A stretch of 64,000 nt of DNA from contig NZ_SZNM01000002.1 in NCBI RefSeq assembly GCF_005870085.1, positions 303,111 to 367,110 of the forward strand, in the 5' to 3' direction. Below are positions 57,760 through 64,000 of this stretch, piece by piece. A program made the position numbers and the translations under genes. Below the pieces are notes generated by a model, which searched no databases, had not been told where the DNA came from, and saw nothing but the letters and a program-made list of their open reading frames with translations. How positions within the stretch are numbered: position 1 is the first letter of the stretch; every line of letters begins with the position of its first letter. Origin of the DNA: Aquibacillus sediminis (lineage in GTDB: Bacteria; Bacillota; Bacilli; Bacillales; Amphibacillaceae).

Positions 57760-58743
57760 ATGCCAGTTATTTCCTATATTCAAGCAGTGACACAGGCGCT
57801 CCAAGAGGAAATGGAACGTGATGAAAAAGTATTTGTATTAGGAGAAGATGTTGGTGTTCGGGGGGGCGTTTTTCGTGCAACTGAAGGCCTTTATGAGAAG
57901 TTTGGTGAATCACGCGTGATCGACACGCCGCTCGCGGAATCAGCAATTGCTGGTGTTGGAATTGGTGCTGCAATGTATGGGATGCGCCCAGTAGCTGAGA
58001 TGCAGTTTGCTGATTTTATTATGCCTGCAGTCAATCAAATTATTTCCGAGGCAGCTAAAACACGATATCGTTCGAATAATGATTGGACATGCCCTGTTAC
58101 GATTCGTGCGCCATATGGTGGGGGAGTTCACGGAGCGTTATATCATTCACAATCTGTTGAAGCGGTGTTTGCCAATCAACCAGGTTTAAAAATTGTGATG
58201 CCATCAACACCATATGATGTGAAAGGGTTACTGAAAGCCGCGATTCGTGATGAGGATCCAGTACTTTTCTTTGAACATAAACGAGCATATCGGTTAATAA
58301 AAGGAAATGTTCCCGAGGCGGATTACACCATTCCGATTGGGGAAGCAGATGTTAAACGAGAAGGGGCGGATATTACAGTCATCACGTATGGACTTTGTGT
58401 TGATTTTGCCTTACAAGCTGCAGAAAAACTAGCCACGGATGGAATTGATGCTCATATTTTAGACTTGCGGACCATTTACCCGCTTGATCAACAAGCGATT
58501 ATAGAAGCTGCGTCAAAGACTGGAAAAGTATTATTGCTTACAGAGGATAATAAAGAAGGAAGTATTATTGGGGAAGTAGCGGCTATTATAAGCGAGAATT
58601 GTTTATTCGACTTGGATGCACCAATCAAGCGCTTGGCTGGACCTGATGTTCCATCCATGCCATATGCACCCACAATGGAAAAAGAGTTTATGATGAATCC
58701 TGAAAAAGTTGAGCATGCCATGCGTGAACTTGCAGAATTTTAA
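57760..58743 (+). CDS. bkdAB: Branched-chain 2-oxo acid dehydrogenase E1 beta subunit
   Basis: A 327-aa partner of BkdAA. It has FVLGEDVGVRGGVFRATEGL, DTPLAESAIAGVGIGAA and RAPYGGGVHGALYHSQSVEA in family order. It provides the keto acid pocket and helps bind TPP. It is 14 bases after bkdAA with AAGGAGGG. Confidence 0.97.
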   Translation: MPVISYIQAVTQALQEEMERDEKVFVLGEDVGVRGGVFRATEGLYEKFGESRVIDTPLAESAIAGVGIGAAMYGMRPVAEMQFADFIMPAVNQIISEAAKTRYRSNNDWTCPVTIRAPYGGGVHGALYHSQSVEAVFANQPGLKIVMPSTPYDVKGLLKAAIRDEDPVLFFEHKRAYRLIKGNVPEADYTIPIGEADVKREGADITVITYGLCVDFALQAAEKLATDGIDAHILDLRTIYPLDQQAIIEAASKTGKVLLLTEDNKEGSIIGEVAAIISENCLFDLDAPIKRLAGPDVPSMPYAPTMEKEFMMNPEKVEHAMRELAEF

Positions 58744-58761
58744 TATAAAGGAGGGATTTCC

Positions 58762-60048
58762 GTGGCAATAGAAAAAATACATATGCCCCAACTTGGTGAA
58801 AGTGTAACCGAAGGAACGATCAGTACATGGCTAGTCAATGAAGGGGATTATGTGAATAAATATGATCCAATTGCAGAAGTGACAACAGATAAAGTCAATG
58901 CAGAAGTACCATCTTCATTTAGTGGAACGATTAAAGAGTTGCTTGCAGGTGAAGGAGAAACGATAGCGGTGGGAGATTTAATGTGTCATATCGAAGTAGC
59001 GGACCGTCAATCTAACGTGGAAACAGTCGATCACTCTGAGGTTTTATCAACCAACACACCATCTTCCAATCAAGAACAATCGTTGAAAATGCGCTATTCA
59101 CCTGCTGTCTTACGACTTGCGCAGGAACATAATCTTGATCTTCAACTAATTACTGGATCTGGTCGTGGCGGAAGAATTACACGAAAAGATGTAGAAAAAG
59201 TGATCCGAGAAGATACACTTGTAAAAGAGAAGCAAGAGCATCGTGCAACAGAAAAAAACACAGAAAAAGTGTTAGAGCATGATGCAACACAGGAACCAGT
59301 AGATGACAAGCCAATTCCACCAATGAATCCTGGTATCACTACGGCAAATGGTGATAAGGAAATCCCTGTTACTGGAATCCGAAAAACGATTGCCCAAAAT
59401 ATGGTGCGATCCACTACTGAAATTCCACATGCATGGATGATGATTGAAGTGGATGTGACAAACTTAGTAAAATACCGAAATGCTGAAAAGGATTCATTTA
59501 AAGAGAATGAGGGCTACAATTTGTCGTTTTATGCTTTTTTCCTTAATGCGGTTGCGAAAGCATTAAAGAAATACCCGCAATTAAATAGTTCTTGGAAAGG
59601 CGATAAAATTGTTCAACGGAAAGAGATAAACCTGTCGATTGCGGTTGCACGAGACGAAGAATTGTTTGTACCGGTAATTAAAAATGTTGATGAGAAAAGC
59701 ATCAAAGGAATTTCTAAAGAAATTGATACTTTAGCTAAGAAGGCGCGAAATGGGAACCTCACACCGCAAGATATGCAAGGTGGTACATTCACTGTAAATA
59801 ATACTGGTTCGTTTGGTTCCGTACAATCAATGGGTGTGATCAATTATCCGCAAGCGGCTATTTTACAAGTGGAGTCGATTGTGAAGCGACCAGTGATTAT
59901 TCAAGATATGTTTGCTGCCCGGGATATGGTGAATCTTTGTTTATCCCTTGATCATCGTGTGTTAGATGGGGTTATTTGTGGTCATTTCATGTCCCATATT
60001 AAGGAGATATTAGAAAACATTTCACCAGAAACGACACCAATTTACTAA
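58762..60048 (+). CDS. bkdB: Branched-chain 2-oxo acid dehydrogenase E2 (lipoamide acyltransferase)
   Basis: A 428-aa E2 core. The lipoyl domain (1-77) has TTDKVNAEVPS with the lipoylated Lys near 44. The peripheral subunit-binding domain (about 110-150) has RYSPAVLRLAQEH and GRGGRITRKDV. A linker follows, then the catalytic domain ending in the active-site SLDHRVLDG. It forms branched acyl-CoAs, the starters for iso and anteiso fatty acids. GTG start after AAAGGAGGG. Confidence 0.97.
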   Translation: MAIEKIHMPQLGESVTEGTISTWLVNEGDYVNKYDPIAEVTTDKVNAEVPSSFSGTIKELLAGEGETIAVGDLMCHIEVADRQSNVETVDHSEVLSTNTPSSNQEQSLKMRYSPAVLRLAQEHNLDLQLITGSGRGGRITRKDVEKVIREDTLVKEKQEHRATEKNTEKVLEHDATQEPVDDKPIPPMNPGITTANGDKEIPVTGIRKTIAQNMVRSTTEIPHAWMMIEVDVTNLVKYRNAEKDSFKENEGYNLSFYAFFLNAVAKALKKYPQLNSSWKGDKIVQRKEINLSIAVARDEELFVPVIKNVDEKSIKGISKEIDTLAKKARNGNLTPQDMQGGTFTVNNTGSFGSVQSMGVINYPQAAILQVESIVKRPVIIQDMFAARDMVNLCLSLDHRVLDGVICGHFMSHIKEILENISPETTPIY

Positions 60049-60379
60049 ACCTCATACTATCGCTGTTGCAATTGGTAGAATACCAGTGCAATATAATGGT
60101 TCAATAAACGTGGGGAAGAGCAATTGTTCGTCAGTTGCTGAACAAGTACGAACATGAAGTGCAGCAAAAATATATAAACAAAAGAGAGCGCGGAAAAGAG
60201 AAACATACCCATTGAATAGTGAAGTTTTATGTCGGCAAAAACCTTTCCAAAATTGGAGAGGTTTTTTGTTTAAGGTATACTCTCTTTTATATATACATAC
60301 ATTATCTTGGTTGTCTTTGATTGAAGAAAAGGCTCTCAAAAATTAAAATGATAGGTGAGTGAACTAAGGGGGCGAAAGG
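60049..60379. other. Gap between bkdB and the CPBP gene
   Basis: About 330 bases. The only feature recognised is the hairpin at 60237-60269. No coding sequence is convincing here; the minus-strand frame at 60052-60339 lacks a binding site and family resemblance. Confidence 0.5.
60237..60269 (+). terminator. Terminator, probably of the bkd operon
   Basis: An AAAACCTTTCCAA/TTGGAGAGGTTTT stem with one mismatch is followed by a T tract. It lies nearly 200 bases after bkdB. Confidence 0.7.
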
Positions 60380-61267
60380 ATGTTTAAAAATAGTAGTGGT
60401 CAAGTTCGAGCAGGGTGGATGATTTTACTGGCATTGATTGTTATGTTTGCTGCTCAAGGACTTTTTATGGTTCCTGGTTTTGTTTTATTTGATCTGCTAC
60501 AAACAACTACAACAGATATGATGTCAGGATTAGATCGTCATCCGTGGATTGCATTAATCATTCAGGGCGGAGGAACTTTTGGTGGTCTTTTGATGACGTT
60601 AATGTTTTGGCGCTTTGTTAATAAGCGAGCAGTGAAAGAAATAGGATTCAACAAGCGAGGAAAAGATTTATTATTTGGTTTGTTGCTTGGAGCAGCATCG
60701 ATTACAGCTATTTTTTTACTTTTATTCATAACTGGGAATGTGGAATTACTTAATCGATTTTCAGCGCCTGAATTTTCTACATATACTATTACTTTTTTCA
60801 TTTTATTTATCTTAGTCGGTTTTTTTGAAGAGATCTTTTTCAGAGGGTATGTCATGTCGACGATGGTTAATAGAGGGAATTCGAAGTGGTTAGTTTATAT
60901 CGTCTCTGCGTTATTATTTAGTGTTGTGCATGGGACTAATCCAAATGTAAGTTTGTTTGGGTTAATAAATATTTTACTTGTTGGACTCCTATTTGCTTAT
61001 ATGTTCGATGTTACTAAAAGTCTATGGTTAGCAATCGGTTATCATATCACCTGGAATTACTTCCAAGGAAATGTGTTTGGTTTTGCGGTAAGTGGTACAG
61101 TGCCACATGGTATATACAATGTGGATGTTTCGAACGGTAACGATTGGTTAACGGGTGGTTCGTTTGGCCTTGAAGGTGGTTTACTAGCGACCATCTTTAT
61201 TTTACTAGGATTTGTTGTTACCAATTGGTATGTGAAGTGGCAAAAGGTGGCTAATAGTTTGTTTTAA
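60380..61267 (+). CDS. CPBP family intramembrane metalloprotease-like protein
   Basis: A 295-aa membrane protein with about eight helices. The CPBP/Abi signature is present: FFEEIFFRGYV with the EExxxR motif near residue 153, and the second motif FSVVHGTNPN near 190, followed by HITWNYFQGN with His and Asn. These residues form the metal site in Rce1-like proteases. The substrate is unknown; relatives process signal or bacteriocin-linked peptides. The start follows AAGGGGGCGAAAGG. Confidence 0.9.
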   Translation: MFKNSSGQVRAGWMILLALIVMFAAQGLFMVPGFVLFDLLQTTTTDMMSGLDRHPWIALIIQGGGTFGGLLMTLMFWRFVNKRAVKEIGFNKRGKDLLFGLLLGAASITAIFLLLFITGNVELLNRFSAPEFSTYTITFFILFILVGFFEEIFFRGYVMSTMVNRGNSKWLVYIVSALLFSVVHGTNPNVSLFGLINILLVGLLFAYMFDVTKSLWLAIGYHITWNYFQGNVFGFAVSGTVPHGIYNVDVSNGNDWLTGGSFGLEGGLLATIFILLGFVVTNWYVKWQKVANSLF

Positions 61268-61417
61268 CGTACTTCCGAAAGAAGTCTCCCTCTTCAAGTG
61301 TGTGAAGGGTGAAGCCCAATGGTAGGGGGAGGAAAACAAGAGGATTAGAGTGTAAAAGTGGGTAAATTACATGTTTTTTTTGTTTATTTTTGGGTAATCT
61401 ATGTTTAGGTGATGTAT

Positions 61418-61705
61418 ATGAAAGCGACGGAATTAGAAAGCAAACGATATGGGAAAGCATTAGATGAAATGATTGATTTATATAATAACATCGAATATGA
61501 TACACCCATTATTCAATTTAGTGATGACGTAGAAGAAAATATTGAACGAGCCAAGAAAAAATATGGGGATGAAATGGTTGATGAAAAGATTAATACAGTT
61601 GTAAGGGAAATGTTGTCTTGGTTGGATTTGGACGGTATCGAATTAGATGGTGAAGTAGAGGAGCAAGAAGATTTGATAGGTGAGGAAGAGCAAGACGACG
61701 AATAG
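61418..61705 (+). CDS. Small acidic hypothetical protein
   Basis: A 95-aa soluble protein I do not recognise. The N-terminal half is mixed charge with a Tyr-rich helix (RYGKALDEMIDLYNNIEYD); the C-terminal third is strongly acidic (EVEEQEDLIGEEEQDDE). The ATG at 61418, after AGGTGAT, is chosen; GTG 61409 and ATG 61412 are alternatives. It looks real from codon pattern and binding site. It stands alone, with repeat A copy 5 downstream. Confidence 0.65.
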   Translation: MKATELESKRYGKALDEMIDLYNNIEYDTPIIQFSDDVEENIERAKKKYGDEMVDEKINTVVREMLSWLDLDGIELDGEVEEQEDLIGEEEQDDE

Positions 61706-61828
61706 TGAGGATGTTCAAAATCCCAAAAATAATATGGCGGGTTTGTAGTTGCCTTGCTTTTCAGGCATATGTAACAACATACGCTCAATCCGTGTGAGAT
61801 ACGTTGCTTCGAACTTCTCGGTCATTTT

Positions 61829-61970
61829 TATCCCGGTGCAACCAACTTCCATAAGACTCCACTTCAAAATATCAAGTGAGGTAACTTTCGCTTTCACCTC
61901 GAATGGTTGGTCTCCCTTGTGGTACTGATATTCAGTGGGGAAGAGCAAGAAAACCCCACTGAGTGAATAC
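61829..61970 (+). repeat. Dispersed structured repeat, family A, copy 5
   Basis: It starts TATCCCGGTGCAACC, has a CACTT/AAGTG first hairpin, the CTTTCGCTTTCACCTCG block, a TGGTTGG motif and the last hairpin TTCAGTGGGG/CCCCACTGAG with GAGCAAGAAAA in the loop. Base changes in the last stem relative to copy 2 keep its pairing. Confidence 0.85.
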
Positions 61971-62020
61971 GCACTATTAAAAAGTATTTATTAATAACAT
62001 CAGTAATGTCGATTGTTCAA

Positions 62021-62060
62021 AATAAATAGGATATTGGTCCATGCCAATATCCTATTTATT
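62021..62060 (-). terminator. Long hairpin terminator after the YolD-like gene
   Basis: A perfect 17-bp stem (AATAAATAGGATATTGG and its complement) with a six-base loop. On the minus strand the stem's T-rich arm continues into TTTTG. Confidence 0.75.
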
Positions 62061-62115
62061 TGTTTAATTAAGACCACATTAATACGACAGCAATTGTTCA
62101 AGCTTTCAAAGACGC

Positions 62116-62442
62116 TTAAATAATGAGTACATCAACAATCTCTGCTAGACCTAGGTAATGGATTTTTTCTTCTGTTTGAATTTCTAGTCGTCCCATGTTG
62201 GGGCGGTTGATAATTCCTTCTATTACTTTAATTCTGTGATTATCATAATATTGGATACTAACATCAAGTGTGTGTTTCATCGCTTCTTGAATGGTTTGGT
62301 TCATTTGGTCATAGTGATCTACACTTAAATGTGGTTTTTCTATATAGCGTTCCTTTTTCCAGTAGTCATTTAACATTTCTATATGTTCTGGCATCATAAA
62401 CGCCGTCCATTTTTTCGAACCACGATCATTTACATTTGTCAC
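62116..62442 (-). CDS. YolD-like family protein
   Basis: A 108-aa protein with the YolD signature DRGSKKWTAFMMPEHIEMLNDYW near the N-terminus and a C-terminal beta-rich SH3-like part. B. subtilis relatives (YolD, YqjX, YozL) sit next to UvrX/YqjW-type polymerases, but no such partner lies here. Starts at GTG after GAGGTGAT. Function is unknown. Confidence 0.88.
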   Translation of the reverse strand: MTNVNDRGSKKWTAFMMPEHIEMLNDYWKKERYIEKPHLSVDHYDQMNQTIQEAMKHTLDVSIQYYDNHRIKVIEGIINRPNMGRLEIQTEEKIHYLGLAEIVDVLII

Positions 62443-62588
62443 TTTTTAATCACCTCGAGGGAACATGTGTTCTGTACGACTAGTATATGATATTTATTAG
62501 TATTTTACAAGAGGTTCCAGGTTTGCAATCCACTTCATTTTAGTTTATCTTCATTGGTAATATGGTTATCTAGATAGGAGGGAACAAT

Positions 62589-63149
62589 ATGGAACAGTTC
62601 GATCAATCCCTAGAAGTACTGATCGAAAATGCAGGGTGGTTAGCTCCTGTGCTTTTTATTCTCATACATATTTTACGTCCATTATTGTTTTTGCCTGTCA
62701 TTGTTGTGTGTATTGCTGGCGGTGTCTTGTTTGGTTTTGTTGAAGGAGCATTATTATCATTTATCGGTTTATCCTTAATGAGTTTGATTTCTTATCAATT
62801 AGTAAATAAATTTCCGAAATTTCGAAGTGGGATTGCACGTCTAAAGCAAAAGGTATTCCAAGATCGAACGATTTCTGTTAGTCAAGTGATGATTTTGCGT
62901 ATTACACCATTTATCCATTTTCACCTTCTTTCTTTTTATTTGATGGAAATGACGAAATCATTTAAGGAATACATGTATTATTCTATTTTAGGGATGATTA
63001 TGCCAGCTATTCTGTATACGGCATTTGGTGAGGCGATAACAACATTACCTTGGTATTTAACAGGAATGCTGTTTCTTTTTCTTTTGATTATTTATGTTTA
63101 TTTAGACAAAGTTCATAAAAACCCACCCAAAACAGATGATGTGAACTAG
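62589..63149 (+). CDS. TVP38/TMEM64 (VTT domain) membrane protein
   Basis: A 186-aa membrane protein with about five hydrophobic segments. The VTT/SNARE-associated domain is visible as RPLLFLPVIVVCIAGGVLFG and VMILRITPFIHFHLLSFYLM. Relatives are DedA/VTT proteins linked to lipid scrambling and membrane homeostasis. It follows AGGAGGG and precedes the rRNA operon. Confidence 0.88.
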   Translation: MEQFDQSLEVLIENAGWLAPVLFILIHILRPLLFLPVIVVCIAGGVLFGFVEGALLSFIGLSLMSLISYQLVNKFPKFRSGIARLKQKVFQDRTISVSQVMILRITPFIHFHLLSFYLMEMTKSFKEYMYYSILGMIMPAILYTAFGEAITTLPWYLTGMLFLFLLIIYVYLDKVHKNPPKTDDVN

Positions 63150-63307
63150 TAACAGATTTACCCTCTCATATTAAGAGTAAGACTATTGTTTATGTTCATA
63201 CTTAATAGGGAATCGGTCAGTAGGAGGGGGCGATGGAGTGGAGTTTATTTTGCTCTTTTCCTCACTGAATGCTAGTTGCGTCAGGATAAAATATAACAAA
63301 AAAGTTA

Positions 63308-63336
63308 TTGACCAGTCGATGAATACATGGTATATT
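63308..63336 (+). promoter_or_regulatory. rrn promoter P1
   Basis: TTGACC (63308-63313) and TATATT (63331-63336) are separated by 17 bases, upstream of the 16S gene. Confidence 0.8.
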
Positions 63337-63451
63337 ATTAATTGTCGCCGAAACGATAAAAAGTGAAATTATTGTTCTATCATTTTGAGTGATGGTATGG
63401 TAATGAATATCACTTTGGTGAAAGGCGAAAAATGACAAAAACAACAAGTTG

Positions 63452-63480
63452 TTGACAAAACGTAAATAACTTGTTATGAT
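63452..63480 (+). promoter_or_regulatory. rrn promoter P2
   Basis: TTGACA (63452-63457) and TATGAT (63475-63480) are separated by 17 bases. The leader that follows has a TGATCTTTGAAAACT box-A-like antitermination region typical of Bacillaceae rRNA operons, which fits the encoded NusB. Confidence 0.88.
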
Positions 63481-63636
63481 GATAAAGCTGTTGAGAAACG
63501 GCGTTTTGATCTTTGAAAACTGAACAAAACAACCAGTATGAAACAGATCGGGTAAGACGTTTCGTTCATTTGAAACGATTAACCTTGAATCAATTTTTAA
63601 AAGCTAGTTTTTGAAACGAGCAAGCAAGCTCATTAT

Positions 63637-64000
<364 letters not shown>

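Overview
The window is about 64 kb of chromosome from a low-GC, endospore-forming Firmicute of the family Bacillaceae. The evidence is a complete spoIIIA operon, spoIVB, spo0A and spoVAF, a comG competence operon, B. subtilis-like gene order from yqgQ to bkdB, and a Bacillaceae-type 16S rRNA 5' end. OLE RNA, a B12-dependent ribonucleotide reductase and many dispersed intergenic repeats point to the halotolerant or alkaliphilic Oceanobacillus/Gracilibacillus side of the family. The species cannot be fixed from this sequence alone.

Layout. 1-6.4 kb: 3' end of spoVAF, yqgQ-glcK, an LTA-synthase-like gene, small membrane proteins, a metallo-beta-lactamase-fold hydrolase and tRNA-Gln. 6.4-10.4 kb: comGA-GG on the minus strand. 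10.5-13.4 kb: yqzE, yqhG and the SNF2-type helicase yqhH. 13.5-18 kb: glycine riboswitch and gcvT-gcvPA-gcvPB, then a rhodanese. 18.4-21.7 kb: class II ribonucleotide reductase nrdJ, split by a compact group I intron and preceded by two NrdR boxes. 21.9-26 kb: mntR, yqhP, yqhR, a Pro-dipeptidase-type peptidase and efp. 26.6-31.8 kb: spoIIIAA-AH with a sigma-E promoter. 32-34.4 kb: accBC and yqhY. 35.1-45.2 kb: nusB-folD-xseA-xseB-ispA, OLE RNA, oapA, dxs, tlyA-like gene, argR and recN. 45.4-49.1 kb: spoIVB, spo0A and a LysM-CAP protein. 49.4-60 kb: aspartokinase, yqzF and the branched-chain keto acid dehydrogenase cluster. 60.4-63.2 kb: CPBP protein, a small acidic protein, a YolD-like protein and a TVP38-family protein. 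From 63.2 kb: tandem rrn promoters and the start of 16S rRNA.

How the genes work together. The glycine riboswitch controls glycine cleavage. The bkd cluster turns branched-chain amino acids into acyl-CoA starters, while accBC supplies malonyl-CoA, so the window is rich in fatty-acid precursor genes. ispA and dxs feed isoprenoids and flank the OLE RNA/OapA membrane ribonucleoprotein. spoIIIA, spoIVB and spo0A form the sporulation core.

Most notable points. (1) OLE RNA with its partner OapA. (2) A group I intron in nrdJ whose frame-preserving 3' splice site ends in A instead of the usual G. (3) A BkdR-like sigma-54 activator whose Walker A, Walker B and GAFTGA motifs have all decayed, next to a -24/-12-like element with one extra base; the cluster also lacks ptb. 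(4) Three families of structured intergenic repeats, one with five copies. (5) A probable ATT start codon in spoIIIAF that ATG-based gene calling would miss.
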